A stretch of DNA of 64,000 nucleotides from Paractinoplanes atraurantiacus (GCF_900215205.1 NZ_OBDY01000027.1:89849-153848); one strand, 5' to 3'. Shown: positions 18,434 to 27,949, counted from the stretch's first letter. Program-made: numbers and translations. The notes: generated by a model not told the origin, from the letters alone.

Positions 18434-18729
18434 AAGCGGTGCCCGGAGACGAGGCCGCGCGGCGGTTGAGGTCACGTGGTGGTGTGGGCGCGGTGGCGTT
18501 GGATCAGAAGGCTCCATAAAAGTGGGGAACTCAATGCGCCCGACGCCCTCGGCGTGTCTGGCGGCCTCACGGCCCTGATCATTCGGCCTGCTGCGCCCAT
18601 CCAGCGATCATCACCCTGAGCGCAGCGGCCACTGGGCCTCTATCCGGCTTCGTAGGCCGGTGTGTGCCCATCGCCGGTCCCTAAACGTGACGCACACGCC
18701 GAGCCGGCTCGATGATCGAGGCGGGGTGG
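18434..18729. other. Intergenic region without a recognisable gene
   Basis: About 300 bases between the LysR gene and a convergent lipoprotein gene. Short readings are inconsistent with coding bias, and I see no RNA gene, clear terminator or repeat. Confidence 0.5.
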
Positions 18730-19155
18730 TTACCTGCTGCAGAGGGCGAGAACGATCTCGTTGTCGCCGATGATCAGTTGTTGGCCGCCGTCCGCGAGAG
18801 ATTTGACAGCGAGGTCCATATCTTCGCCTTCGCGGTATTGATTGAATTCCCGGGTGAACGCCAGTTGCGGCTGATCGTCTGCTGTCCGTGTCTGCAGGTA
18901 TACGACAGTGGTAGTGGTGCCGTCCGAGATTTGGCCGGCGTACTGCTTTTGATCGATGGATAGCGTGGGCTGGCCATTCGGGCAGTTGCCCGCCCACTCG
19001 CCGACGAACGGGTCCAACGCGGGGTATTGGCCATGGACTTGGGCCACTGCCGGCGCCGCCGACTCGTCGCTGGAGTCGTTGGAGCAGGCATTAAGACTGG
19101 TGGCGAGGGCCAGGGCCGATGATGTGACGGCCAGTGCCCGGTAAGTGTGTCGCAA
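18730..19155 (-). CDS. Small secreted lipoprotein
   Basis: The 141-aa product has a lipoprotein signal peptide ending LNAC with Cys24. A short acidic Ser-rich linker and a compact domain with two further Cys (in WAGNCPNGQP and LALCSR) follow, which could pair in a disulfide. The start is TTG at 19155 with AGGGA a few bases upstream. I do not recognise the domain. It converges with the LysR gene. Confidence 0.7.
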   Translation of the reverse strand: MRHTYRALAVTSSALALATSLNACSNDSSDESAAPAVAQVHGQYPALDPFVGEWAGNCPNGQPTLSIDQKQYAGQISDGTTTTVVYLQTRTADDQPQLAFTREFNQYREGEDMDLAVKSLADGGQQLIIGDNEIVLALCSR

Positions 19156-19290
19156 GGTAGTCCCTTTCTGGGCAACGAAGGTACGGATCGAACGTCACGG
19201 CACGCAGTCAGCCATCCGGAGACCGTCACCGATAGGCGGGGGCGGCGCTCTGCGATCGGAGATCGTGCACGCGGCGACGATCCGCAGGTC

Positions 19291-19324
19291 GTGGACGTGG
19301 ACGTGGACGTGGACGTGGACGTGG
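19291..19324. repeat. Hexanucleotide tandem repeat (GTGGAC)n
   Basis: Five perfect GTGGAC copies (19291-19320) are followed by a partial copy, just after the stop of the leftward membrane-protein gene. Translating it gives only Thr-Trp or Val-Asp repeats with no gene context, so it is treated as a non-coding microsatellite. Confidence 0.85.
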
Positions 19325-19329
19325 TTCAT

Positions 19330-20016
19330 TTAGCCGACGGTTTGTTCGAGCTCGCCGCGGGTCGCGGCCAGGGCCTTGCCGGCCTGGGCGGCGTCGGAGT
19401 TATAGAAGACGATCTCGCCTACGGTTCCACGGTCGACCCACACGCACACGCCGAGGTTCATTCCAGATGCGATGTAGCCGCCGCACTTGGCTGACCCGCC
19501 GAACCGTCCCGGATCCACCGAGTGGTAAGCGCCAAGCCCGTGGCCCTCCACCGCATCCACCACGTAGTCCACGGTGCGGGAGAAGTCGGTGTAAGTGCCG
19601 ACTGCCGCTCCGACGATGATGAGGTCGTCGTTCGACGTGCCGTAGACGCGACTGAAAACGCTCGTCGTGCCGCCGATCCCGGACAACCGGGTCTCGGTCA
19701 GGTTATTGCCATGGTCGAACTGACTGTCGGTGTTCAGCGGCCGGCCCTGCAACGTGGCCGGAGCGACAACGGCGAGCGTCCCGGCGGGCGTCGGTGCCGA
19801 GTTGTCGCTGAAGAGTTGCCTGCCGCCGAAGACGACCACGATGACGAGGCAGGCGAGCGCGACGCCGACGATTCCGCCGGGGAAGCTGATCCAGCGGCCG
19901 CCGGGGCCTTGGCCGGGCGAGCCCACCGGCCGTAGCATCTCTCTCTGGTTCTGCTCACGCTGTTCCCGCGTGTGCTGTTCGAGACGGGCCCAGTGCATCC
20001 AGTCGGGTTCGGGCAT
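19330..20016 (-). CDS. Single-span membrane protein of unknown function
   Basis: The 228-aa protein has a charged cytosolic N-terminus (LEQHTREQREQNQREM), one membrane helix at about residues 47-66 and an extracytoplasmic domain of about 160 residues. Two Cys there lie close together (KCGGYIASGMNLGVC). I chose ATG 20016 (MPEPDWMHWAR); a GTG at 20058 would add 14 residues and neither has a convincing ribosome site. The family is not recognised. Confidence 0.65.
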   Translation of the reverse strand: MPEPDWMHWARLEQHTREQREQNQREMLRPVGSPGQGPGGRWISFPGGIVGVALACLVIVVVFGGRQLFSDNSAPTPAGTLAVVAPATLQGRPLNTDSQFDHGNNLTETRLSGIGGTTSVFSRVYGTSNDDLIIVGAAVGTYTDFSRTVDYVVDAVEGHGLGAYHSVDPGRFGGSAKCGGYIASGMNLGVCVWVDRGTVGEIVFYNSDAAQAGKALAATRGELEQTVG

Positions 20017-20852
20017 GCGACCACTGAGCCATGTGGCCCGTAGCCGACGCAAGCGCACACACGGCTTTCTTGCCGAACCGATCGGTTGATGGTGAGAGAG
20101 CCGCAGCGCCCGTGGCCGATTGAATGCCGTCCGTCTACAGGTGCTGGAAATGGTCTGGACTCACGTCCGGCGTTCCGCGTACGGTCTGGCCCCGCCATGC
20201 CGCTGGCAACAGTGCGATCACGACGAGGTCCGGTTGCACTCGATCGGGTGACCGCCCGCTCAAGTCCTGCCCAGTAATGGATGCTCCGGGTCTGCCCGAG
20301 ACGGGTCACCGGAAGCTCGTCTGGCCTATTGACGCCGGCCTCGTCACGCATATCGCCGCCGAAGCAGAACGACTGTTAGAAGCGCACTTGGAAAGCCGGG
20401 CGGCCAATGCGGATCCGCATCAAGAATAACGCAGTTCCGTAGATTCCGGCGAACGACTCAAGCGAGCAACCTCAATCAAGCTTGCGAGATCAGTAGCTCG
20501 GCTCGACTCGTTGATACCGGTAGCGACGCCCTTCGTGGCTGAGAAGGGTCGAGGCTGAGAGGACACCAAGCCCTTATCGAGATCACCGAAAGAGAACTGG
20601 TACACGTGCCGTAGCTCAGTTGAACATCAACGGGCGCGTCTGAGATTCAGTAGTCGGGGATCTTCGGCTGGGCGAACTGCGCCAGAGGGCGCTCGTATGT
20701 CGTAGCTTCGCGTGTAGCTAGCTTGAACGCCAAGCGTTCCAGGAGGATCAGTGCGTCCAAACGGCTGAAGCGGTCCTCCGGACGCCCGTGCGGCCATCAG
20801 ATCTGATCATTCCGCCACCAAAACTGTCGTACCCCCGCCGTAACCTCCCTTC
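20017..20852. other. Long intergenic stretch of lower GC
   Basis: About 830 bases without a convincing gene. A 50-codon reading at 20277-20429 (start MDAPGLPETGHRK) has a plausible helical C-terminus but no ribosome site. A tRNA-like start near 20606 is not completed. The base composition is less GC-rich than the flanks, as in the following zinc-finger/endonuclease gene, suggesting acquired DNA. Confidence 0.45.
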
Positions 20853-21988
20853 ATGAACTCTTCCAAGATGACTGAATCGCTCGCGAGCACAGCCCAACTG
20901 ATTACCGAGTCGAACGAACGACTCTGCGCGCTGGATGATTGCTCCAGACCTCGGCTGGCACTTGGACTGTGCCGCAAACACTATGATCGTTATCAGCGGT
21001 GCGGGGACCCGCTGTGGCCTGAACCCGAGCGCAAGCCGGGGCGACCGATCGGTCCTCCGAAGGACCCCTGCCGCATGGACGGCTGCGACAGTCCGGAGCG
21101 CTCGTTCGGGCTCTGCGGAACTCACTACATGCGCTACCGCCGGTACGGCGACCCATTTTGGGAAGGCACCCGCACCCGAGTCGCCGTCAAGACCCCTTAT
21201 TGTGCCGTCGAGTCATGCGGCGAACCATCGAAGGCTCTCGGCCTTTGTGGTAAGCACTACAACAGTGGCAGTATCGAGGGCACGCCATCGGGAACGTTCC
21301 CGCGCGAGAGCCGAAACCTGCGCGCCGGAGGCCGAACAAGCGCTGCGCCGTCACGGAATGCAGAAAGGAGATACCCGCGAGACGAAAATACTGCTCGCAT
21401 GATTGTTCCCTCCTCGGTCGCGGCATGTGTCGGTTCGAAGACTGCACGAACAAGGCCGTCTCGGCGAATCTCTGCGCCGGCCACCGCCATCACAGAGACC
21501 AACATAAGGCGCTAAAGCCACTGCGGAAATCCCACCCTGCGGAGGTGACACGCCAGCGCAACACGGACGGTGAGAAACGCTGCCCCGGTTGCGAGACCTG
21601 GCAGGCAGAGACTAACTTTCGCCAAAACCGGAATCGGGACAGTATCGACGGCTTTGATCTTTGGTGCCGCTCGTGCACGACCTCTCGCCAACGAATCACG
21701 AAGTTCGGTGTGACTGCGGAAAAGTACGAGGAGATGCTGGAAGCCCAAAACGGACTTTGCGCCCTATGCCTCGAGCCTCCCGGCCTGAGGCCGATGTCCG
21801 TCGACCATGATCACCGCTGCTGCCCAGACCGCGACAGGACATGCGGCGATTGTGTACGCGGTCTTCTATGCCACCGGTGCAACCTCGGCCTCGGGCAACT
21901 TCGGGATCGAGTTGATAACTTTCAGCGAGCCATCGCGTACTTGGAGTACTTCGACGTCGAGCTGGACGAACGAGCCCGATCGGTTTAA
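20853..21988 (+). pseudogene. Frameshifted zinc-finger/endonuclease VII-type HNH gene
   Basis: The first frame (20853 to about 21260) encodes three Cys-His repeats of the type C-x4-C...GLC-x2-HY with R-R-x-GDP. After HY at 21258-21260 the coding signal jumps to the next frame, which reads QQWQYRGHAIGNVP. It continues through a further cysteine motif (RKYCSHDC) and a C-terminal endonuclease VII/HNH domain. Restoring one C after position 21260 would rejoin both halves, so a single-base deletion (or a sequencing error) is likely. The fused product resembles mobile or phage-associated nucleases. GC is lower than in the neighbours. Confidence 0.75.
21425..21988 (+). CDS. Recombination endonuclease VII-like HNH domain (downstream part of frameshifted gene)
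   Basis: Read from ATG 21425, the 187-aa product keeps one Cys-His finger (MCRFEDC...LCAGH) and a CPGC/CRSC zinc pair. The full Endo VII core is present: YEEMLEAQNGLCALC, the active-site SVDHDH and RGLLCHRCNLGLGQLRD. Such enzymes cleave branched or double-stranded DNA. It could be expressed alone if internal initiation occurs, but no good ribosome site is visible. I regard it as the tail of the broken gene. Confidence 0.6.
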   Translation: MCRFEDCTNKAVSANLCAGHRHHRDQHKALKPLRKSHPAEVTRQRNTDGEKRCPGCETWQAETNFRQNRNRDSIDGFDLWCRSCTTSRQRITKFGVTAEKYEEMLEAQNGLCALCLEPPGLRPMSVDHDHRCCPDRDRTCGDCVRGLLCHRCNLGLGQLRDRVDNFQRAIAYLEYFDVELDERARSV

Positions 21989-22381
21989 AGCCATGAGTGA
22001 GCCGATCGACCACCTCCTCCACAAGAATCTGAACGCGCCGCCTCGCCGGCGCCGATCACCGCATCACCGGGCGTTCCTGCACCGGGCCTGGCGCGGCGGC
22101 TCCACGAAGCGCACCTCGACGCCGGTATCTGATCAACCGCCACCTCACCGCGGCCAGCGGACCCGGCTCTGGGTCGCCGATGCCACTCGAGGCAAAAAGA
22201 GCCGAGGTTGGTGTCCATGTAGCCGATGACGTCCTTTGCAGCCGAGGCGGATCTTCCGGGTGAGGACGCCGGTCGAAGGGGTGACCACGACGTACCAGTA
22301 CGTCGGACTGTCATGGGGTGAGAGCGAACGATGCATGTGCTCGCCGCAGATCGTCGTTCCGGTCAGCTCCGCAGTCATGTA
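21989..22381. other. Intergenic region with a possible decayed leftward gene
   Basis: On the minus strand a reading from 22378 begins MTAELTGTTICGEHMHR and continues with YWYVVVTPSTGVLTRKIRLG. It then loses its protein-like character, while another frame supplies DVIGYMDTNLGSF. This could be a small protein broken by a frameshift just upstream of the response-regulator gene's stop. I cannot name it. Confidence 0.3.
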
Positions 22382-23092
22382 TCACGGATACTCTCCAGGC
22401 CCGGCCGCCGGAAGCAGACGGTATTCGACCTCTGGGCGGCCTGGGCCGCCGTAGCGAGGGCTTCGGGTCACCTGGCCCGTGTCGGCCAAGTGTTCCAAGT
22501 AGCGGCGGGCGGTCACCCTCGAGGCGCCCATGCGGGACGCCACCTCGGCCGCGGACAGGCCCGTCGTGTCGTCGGCTGCTCGGAGGACGCCGAGGATCAG
22601 GTCCAAAGTGTTCTGGTCGAGGCCCTTGGGGAGGGTGACCGGGGAGGTGCCGCGCAGGGAGGCCAAGGCTCGGTCGATCTCGTGTTGGGCCGCTACCGGG
22701 GAGGTGCCCTGGACCTGGGCGCGATAACGGGCGTACCCCAGCAGCTTCTCCTGGAAAGCGGCGTAAGTGAACGGCTTGAGCAAGTAGTGCGTGACGCCCA
22801 GCGAGACCGCTGAGCGGACCACCGCCAGGTCGCGGGCCGACGTCACGACCAGGACGTCGGTGGTCAGGCCGGCGCCGCGCAGGGTGCGGCACAGGTCGAG
22901 GCCGAACATGTCGGGCAGGTGCAGGTCGAGCAGGATCAGGTCGACCGGGGTCGTGCGCAGCGTGGCCAAGGCCTGCTGGCCGGTGTGCGCCACGCCGGCG
23001 ACAACAAAACCTTCGACCCTTTGGGTGTACGCGGCGTGGGCGTCGGCCAGAAGCGGCTCGTCCTCCACCACCAGGACGCGGATGTCGGTCAC
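22382..23092 (-). CDS. CitB/DcuR-type response regulator
   Basis: The 236-aa protein has a receiver domain with phosphoacceptor D56 (ILLDLHLPD), acidic residues E10-D11 and the conserved LKPF lysine. A C-terminal winged helix of the CitB/DcuR kind (VASRMGASRVTARRYLEHL) follows. Its ATG overlaps the stop of the upstream sensor kinase by 4 bases, forming a two-component operon. The divergent DctA symporter is the probable target. Confidence 0.92.
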   Translation of the reverse strand: MTDIRVLVVEDEPLLADAHAAYTQRVEGFVVAGVAHTGQQALATLRTTPVDLILLDLHLPDMFGLDLCRTLRGAGLTTDVLVVTSARDLAVVRSAVSLGVTHYLLKPFTYAAFQEKLLGYARYRAQVQGTSPVAAQHEIDRALASLRGTSPVTLPKGLDQNTLDLILGVLRAADDTTGLSAAEVASRMGASRVTARRYLEHLADTGQVTRSPRYGGPGRPEVEYRLLPAAGPGEYP

Positions 23093-24627
23093 GACGGCAC
23101 CGGCAGGCGCACGGTGACGGCCGCGCCGTCCACCTCGATCGTGCCGCCATGGCGGTCGGCCACCTGGCGGACCAGGGCGAGGCCGATGCCCCGGCCCTCG
23201 GCCTTGGTCGACCAGCCCTTGCGGAACGCGCCCTCGGGAAGGCCGGGGCCGGTGTCGGTGACCCGGACCAGGACGGCGCCGTCCCCGGCGACCACCAGCA
23301 CGGTCACCTTGCGTGGGGGAGCGGTGCCGGCGACCGCCTCCAGGGCGTTGTCGACCAGGTTGCCGACCACCGTGAGCAGGTCGCGGCTCGGCAGGGGCGC
23401 GCCGGCCATCCGGGACGCCTCGTCGACCACCAGCTCCACGCCGCGCTCGCCGGCCTGGGCCGACTTGCCGAGCAGCAGGGCGGCCAGGGCCGGCTCGTCC
23501 AGGGCGCCCACCACCTGGTCGGTCAGCTGCTGGGCGGCCGCCAGCTCGGCCGTGGCCAGCTCCACCGCCTCCCGGGAGCGGCCCAGCTCGACCAGCGTCA
23601 GCACCGTGTGCAGGCGGTTGGCCGCCTCGTGCGCCTGTGCCCGCAGGGCGTCGGTCAGGCCGCGTACGGAATCAAGCTCCCCGGTCAGAGCGCGAAGCTC
23701 CGTGTGGTCACGCAGGGTCAGGACGGTGCCGATGGTCTGGCCCTCCGAGCGGATCACGCGCTGGTTGGCCACGAGCACCCGATCGCCGGCGAGGACCGGC
23801 TCGTCGGCCACGGCGGCCCGGGACGCGATCAGATCGCGTACGGGGGAAGGAAGGTCGTCGCCCAGCAACCGCCGCCCCTCGTCGTTGATCAGCGTGATGT
23901 GCCCGCCGCGGTCAGCCACCACGAGCCCTTCGCGCACGGAGTGCAGCACGGCGTCGTGGTACTCGTACATCCGGGTCATCTCGGCCGGGCCCAGCCCATG
24001 CGTCTGGCGGCGCAGGCGACGGCTGAGCAGCCAGCTTCCCGCGGCCGCGAGCAGCAGCGCCAGTGCGGTCGGGATGGCGACCGCCGGCGTACGGCCAAGC
24101 AGCTTTTGATTGATGGCGTCCGTGGTGATGCCCACCGAGACCAGGGCGATGACCTGACCGTCGTTGCTTTTGACCGGCACGACGGTCCGGACCGACTCGC
24201 CCAGCGTGCCCACGCTCTTCTCGGTGACCGTGCCGCCGGCGAGGGCCTTGTCGATCGTGCCGATGAACGGCTGGCCGATCAGCGAAGGTGTCCGGTGGGT
24301 GTAGCGCGTGCGGTCGGTGGCCATGATGACGATGAAGTCGGTCCCGGTGGCGACACGGACGCTTTCGGCGTACGGCTGCAGCACCGCCGACGGGGACGGG
24401 CCCCGCACCGCGTCGACGACCATGGGGGAGCGCGCCACGGTCTCGGCGATGTCCATGACGTCGTCGATCGCGGCCTGCTCGGCGTCGTCCAGGACGATGA
24501 GGACCGTCCCGGCCGTGCCGATGGCGACCAGGGCGGCCACGACCAGCGCCTGGAGCACGAAGAGCTGCCGCGCGATGCTCCAGCGCGTCTCCGTCCGGAA
24601 ACGTGACCGTAAACAGAATGAACGCAA
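23089..24627 (-). CDS. CitA/DcuS-type sensor histidine kinase
   Basis: The 512-aa membrane kinase senses an external C4-dicarboxylate or citrate. Visible parts are a first helix (about residues 20-42), an extracytoplasmic sensor with FIVIMATDRTRYTHR and GQPFIGT, a second helix near 165-185 and a PAS domain. The SpoOB-like phosphoacceptor segment AHEAANRLHTV and an ATPase domain with VDNALEAV and GRGIGLALV follow. I use the TTG at 24627, preceded by GGGAG at 5 bases. Only 39 bp separate it from dctA, so the two promoters must reach into the coding regions. Confidence 0.88.
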   Translation of the reverse strand: MRSFCLRSRFRTETRWSIARQLFVLQALVVAALVAIGTAGTVLIVLDDAEQAAIDDVMDIAETVARSPMVVDAVRGPSPSAVLQPYAESVRVATGTDFIVIMATDRTRYTHRTPSLIGQPFIGTIDKALAGGTVTEKSVGTLGESVRTVVPVKSNDGQVIALVSVGITTDAINQKLLGRTPAVAIPTALALLLAAAGSWLLSRRLRRQTHGLGPAEMTRMYEYHDAVLHSVREGLVVADRGGHITLINDEGRRLLGDDLPSPVRDLIASRAAVADEPVLAGDRVLVANQRVIRSEGQTIGTVLTLRDHTELRALTGELDSVRGLTDALRAQAHEAANRLHTVLTLVELGRSREAVELATAELAAAQQLTDQVVGALDEPALAALLLGKSAQAGERGVELVVDEASRMAGAPLPSRDLLTVVGNLVDNALEAVAGTAPPRKVTVLVVAGDGAVLVRVTDTGPGLPEGAFRKGWSTKAEGRGIGLALVRQVADRHGGTIEVDGAAVTVRLPVPS

Positions 24628-24666
24628 TGATGCTCCCGGGGTGAGACGCGGGCCACATTCTCGCGT

Positions 24667-25983
24667 ATGAAGACCTCGAGGGACCGCACCCACTACCTCT
24701 ATCTGGCGGTGATCGTCGCCGTCGTGGCCGGCATCGCCGTCGGCCTGCTCGTTCCGGACTTCGCCGTGGAGCTCAAGCCCGTCGGCACCGCCTTCGTGAA
24801 CCTGATCAAGATGATGATCGCGCCGGTCATCTTCTGCACCATCGTGCTGGGCGTGGGCTCGATCCGGCAGGCGGCCAAGGTGGGCCGGGTCGGCGGGCTG
24901 GCGCTCGGATACTTCCTTCTCATGTCGACCGTCGCCCTCGCGATCGGCCTGGTCGTCGGCAACATCATCCACCCGGGGGCCGGGCTGCACCTGGACCCGT
25001 CGATCGCCGAGGCCGGCCAGAAGGCGGCCGGTGACGCGCCCAAGGAGGGCCTGGACGACTTCGTCCTCGGGATCATCCCGACCAGTCTGCTGTCGGCGCT
25101 GACCGACGGTGAGGTGATGCAGACCCTGCTGGTGGCGCTGCTGGTCGGCTTCGCGGTGCAGGCGCTGGGCACCCGGGGCGAGCCGGTGCTGCGCGCGGTG
25201 GAGGTCATCCAGCGGCTGGTCTTCAAGATCCTGGCCATGATCATGTGGCTGGCGCCGATCGGCGCCTTCGGGGCCATGGCGGCGGTGGTCGGCGCGACCG
25301 GTGTGGACGCGCTCAAGAGCCTGGCCCAGATCATGCTCGGCTTCTACGTCACCTGTGCGCTGTTCGTCTTCGTGGTGCTCGCGGTGATCCTGTGGACGTT
25401 CGCCCGGGTCAACATCTTCTCGCTGCTCAAGTACCTGGGCCGGGAGTTCCTGCTGATCCTGTCGACGTCGTCGTCGGAGTCGGCGCTGCCGCGGCTGATC
25501 GCGAAGATGGAGCACCTGGGCATCAGCAAGCCGGTCGTCGGCATCACGGTGCCGACCGGATATTCGTTCAACCTCGACGGGACGGCCATCTATCTGACCA
25601 TGGCGTCGCTGTTCATCGCGGAGGCGATGGGCGACCCGCTGTCGATCGGCGAGCAGATCTCCCTGCTCGTCTTCATGATCATCGCCTCCAAGGGCGCGGC
25701 CGGCATCACCGGGGCCGGCCTGGCCACGCTGGCCGGCGGGCTTCAGAGCCACCGGCCGGACCTGGTGGACGGGGTCGGGCTGATCGTCGGAATCGACCGG
25801 TTCATGTCCGAAGCGCGGGCGCTGACCAACTTCGCCGGCAACGCGGTGGCGACCGTGCTGGTCGGCACGTGGACCGGCGAGATCGACCGGGAGAAGGCGA
25901 CGGCCGTGCTGGCCGGGCAGGACCCGTTCGACGAGGCCACGATGCTCGACGATCGGCCCGCGGAGGTCGTTGAGCGGGTCTGA
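24667..25983 (+). CDS. dctA: C4-dicarboxylate:cation symporter DctA
   Basis: The 438-aa inner-membrane protein of the DAACS family should import succinate, fumarate or malate with H+/Na+. Diagnostic segments are FVNLIKMMIAPVIFCTIVLG, the Ser-rich hairpin LSTSSSESALPRL, the substrate/cation motif PTGYSFNLDGTAIY and GIDRFMSEAR near the C-terminus. The length matches E. coli DctA (428 aa). It is divergent from the dctS/dctR-like pair that probably induces it. Confidence 0.93.
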   Translation: MKTSRDRTHYLYLAVIVAVVAGIAVGLLVPDFAVELKPVGTAFVNLIKMMIAPVIFCTIVLGVGSIRQAAKVGRVGGLALGYFLLMSTVALAIGLVVGNIIHPGAGLHLDPSIAEAGQKAAGDAPKEGLDDFVLGIIPTSLLSALTDGEVMQTLLVALLVGFAVQALGTRGEPVLRAVEVIQRLVFKILAMIMWLAPIGAFGAMAAVVGATGVDALKSLAQIMLGFYVTCALFVFVVLAVILWTFARVNIFSLLKYLGREFLLILSTSSSESALPRLIAKMEHLGISKPVVGITVPTGYSFNLDGTAIYLTMASLFIAEAMGDPLSIGEQISLLVFMIIASKGAAGITGAGLATLAGGLQSHRPDLVDGVGLIVGIDRFMSEARALTNFAGNAVATVLVGTWTGEIDREKATAVLAGQDPFDEATMLDDRPAEVVERV

Positions 25984-25996
25984 GTAACATGATCCG

Positions 25997-27949
25997 GTGC
26001 TTTCCCCGGGGACCTTGCTCAGCGAGCGCTACGAACTGACCGAACGCATCGCCGCCGGTGGCATGGGTGAGGTCTGGCGCGGGACCGACCGCATGCTCCA
26101 TCGCGCCATCGCGGTCAAGGTCGTGCTGCCGGGCCTCATGGCCGACCCCGAGTTCCTCACCCGGTTCCGCTCCGAGGCCCGCATGATGGCCGCCCTGCGC
26201 CACCCCGGCATCGTCCAGGTCTACGACTACGGCGAGAACGCGCAGGTCGGCGGCGGCCGCATGGACTACATGGTGATGGAGTTCATCGAGGGCACCCCGC
26301 TGTCGAAGCAGATCCAGCAGGCGGGCCGGCTCAGCCCCGCCGAGACGATGCGGATCGTGGCCCAGGTGGCCGACGCGCTGCAGGTGGCGCACGACGCGGG
26401 CATCGTGCACCGCGACGTGAAGCCGGCCAACCTGCTGGTCCGCCCCAACGGGGCGCTCGTGCTGGTCGACTTCGGGGTGGCCCGCTCGACCCAGGTGACC
26501 GGCATCACCAGCACGAACGTGGTGCTGGGCTCGGCCAACTACATGGCGCCGGAGCAGGCCGAGGGTCACCCGGTGTCCGGGCTCACCGACGTGTACGCGC
26601 TGGGGGCGGTCGCCTACTGCTGCCTGACCGGCCGCCCGCCCTACGTCGGCGAGAATCCACTGCAAGTGCTGGCCCAATTGGTGTACGGGGAATTGCCGCC
26701 CCTCCCGCCGGACGTGCCGCCGGCGGTCGCGGCGCTGGTCAACCGGGCCCTGGCCAAGAACCCGCAGCACCGCTTCCCGAGCGCGGCCGCCCTGGCCCAG
26801 GCGGCCCGGGGCGCCGGCCGCCCCGGAGCCGGGCCCACCGTCCCGTATCAGCGCTCCGGCCAGCCGCCGGCGAACTCGGGCGCGTTCCCGCCCGCGGGCC
26901 GTGCTCCGGCCTCGGGTGCGTTCCCGCCCGCGGGCCGTGCTCCGGCGTCGGGTGCGTTCCCGCCCGCCGGTCGCGCCCCCGCTACTGGTGCATATCCGCC
27001 CGGGCGTGCGCAAAGCGGCGCATACGGTGCACCTACCGGTCGAGCCGGCGCGGCCGCTGTCCCGCAGGCGGGCCAGCCCGGCGGCACGGCGCGGTATCCG
27101 GGTGGCACCGGCGCCTACCCGGGTGGCACCGGCTCATATCCCGGGGGCACCGGCTCGTACCCCTCGGGCAGTGCCTCCGTTCCTTCTTCCGGCGGCTACG
27201 CGGCCGGCGCCGCCTCCGTCTCCCCGCCCAGTTATGGCAACCGCCCGCCGGCCGCGGTCGTCACGGGCGGCTACGAAGGCGGCTCCTCCTCGTCGGGCGG
27301 CGGCAACTCCTCCGACGGCAAGAAGCGCGGCACGGTGATCGCTGTGGCCATCGCGGCCGTCGTCCTCGGCGTGGTCGCGGTGACCTTCGCGATCGTCACC
27401 AGCGGCTCGGACAACACCTCCACCGACAACACCGCGGCCAACGGCGCCGTCGACCCCGGCGCGGGCGCCACCCCGCCCCCGGTCGAGGAGACCACCAAGG
27501 CCGGCAAGCCCAAGCCGGCGAAGACGAAGACCACCGAGCCCACCGACGAGGCCACGCAGCCGGTCGGGGAGCCCTCCGTGCCCGAGGAGGAGGAGACCCC
27601 GGCCGACGTCACCAACCCGTACACGCCGACCCAGCTCTGCGGCAGCGACTACAAGATCCTCGAGACGGCCACCCTGAAGGGCGACGCCGGCACGGTGGGC
27701 CGCGTCTACCTGCTCGTCTCGGGCGACAAGCAGCAGAACTGCGTGGTCACCCTCCGCAGCAGCGACCTCAACGAGAAGGCCGACGCCTCAGCCTTCCTCG
27801 AGGTGCAGGACAAGGACCGCGACACCCAGGACGGCGAGGTCGACTTCTACGCCGGCCCGGTCAAGGCCGCGGCCGCCAAGACCTGCATCAAGTGGGGCGG
27901 CTCCATCGACGACTTCTCCTACGAGAGCGACTTCGGCCACTGCGGCTGA
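25997..27949 (+). CDS. Membrane Ser/Thr protein kinase (PknB-like) with Pro/Gly-rich repeat linker
   Basis: The 650-aa protein has an N-terminal Hanks-type kinase (glycine loop AAGGMGEVWRG, AVKVVLP lysine, HRDVKPANLL, DFGVARS, APEQAEG). A linker of three 12-residue repeats (AFPPAGRAPASG type) and several YPGGTGS repeats follows. A membrane helix lies at about residues 446-468, then an extracellular Thr/Pro-rich stalk and a small domain with paired Cys. PASTA repeats are absent, so the outer domain may sense something other than peptidoglycan. The GTG start at 25997 lies 13 bases after dctA. Its stop abuts the convergent NACHT gene directly. Confidence 0.9.
   Translation: MLSPGTLLSERYELTERIAAGGMGEVWRGTDRMLHRAIAVKVVLPGLMADPEFLTRFRSEARMMAALRHPGIVQVYDYGENAQVGGGRMDYMVMEFIEGTPLSKQIQQAGRLSPAETMRIVAQVADALQVAHDAGIVHRDVKPANLLVRPNGALVLVDFGVARSTQVTGITSTNVVLGSANYMAPEQAEGHPVSGLTDVYALGAVAYCCLTGRPPYVGENPLQVLAQLVYGELPPLPPDVPPAVAALVNRALAKNPQHRFPSAAALAQAARGAGRPGAGPTVPYQRSGQPPANSGAFPPAGRAPASGAFPPAGRAPASGAFPPAGRAPATGAYPPGRAQSGAYGAPTGRAGAAAVPQAGQPGGTARYPGGTGAYPGGTGSYPGGTGSYPSGSASVPSSGGYAAGAASVSPPSYGNRPPAAVVTGGYEGGSSSSGGGNSSDGKKRGTVIAVAIAAVVLGVVAVTFAIVTSGSDNTSTDNTAANGAVDPGAGATPPPVEETTKAGKPKPAKTKTTEPTDEATQPVGEPSVPEEEETPADVTNPYTPTQLCGSDYKILETATLKGDAGTVGRVYLLVSGDKQQNCVVTLRSSDLNEKADASAFLEVQDKDRDTQDGEVDFYAGPVKAAAAKTCIKWGGSIDDFSYESDFGHCG
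26878..26985 (+). repeat. Three 36-bp in-frame repeats in the kinase linker
   Basis: Three consecutive 36-base units encode the 12-residue Ala/Phe/Pro/Gly repeat; the first two differ by only one base. They lie in the juxtamembrane linker of the Ser/Thr kinase and are prone to length variation. Confidence 0.7.

Noticed and set aside
18434..18729. Insertion-sequence remnant in the gap after the LysR gene
   Set aside because: No terminal repeats, target duplication or transposase-like reading found.
19145..19333. Small frame ending in Thr-Trp repeats
   Set aside because: It is produced by the GTGGAC microsatellite and has no homologous look or ribosome site.
20277..20429. 50-codon reading MDAPGLPETG...
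   Set aside because: Helical C-terminus is plausible but there is no ribosome site or recognisable family; mentioned only as part of the intergenic region.
20606..20680. tRNA-like beginning (GTGCCGTAGCTCAGTTG)
   Set aside because: No matching anticodon stem, T-loop GGTTCGA or acceptor pairing follows; at most a remnant.
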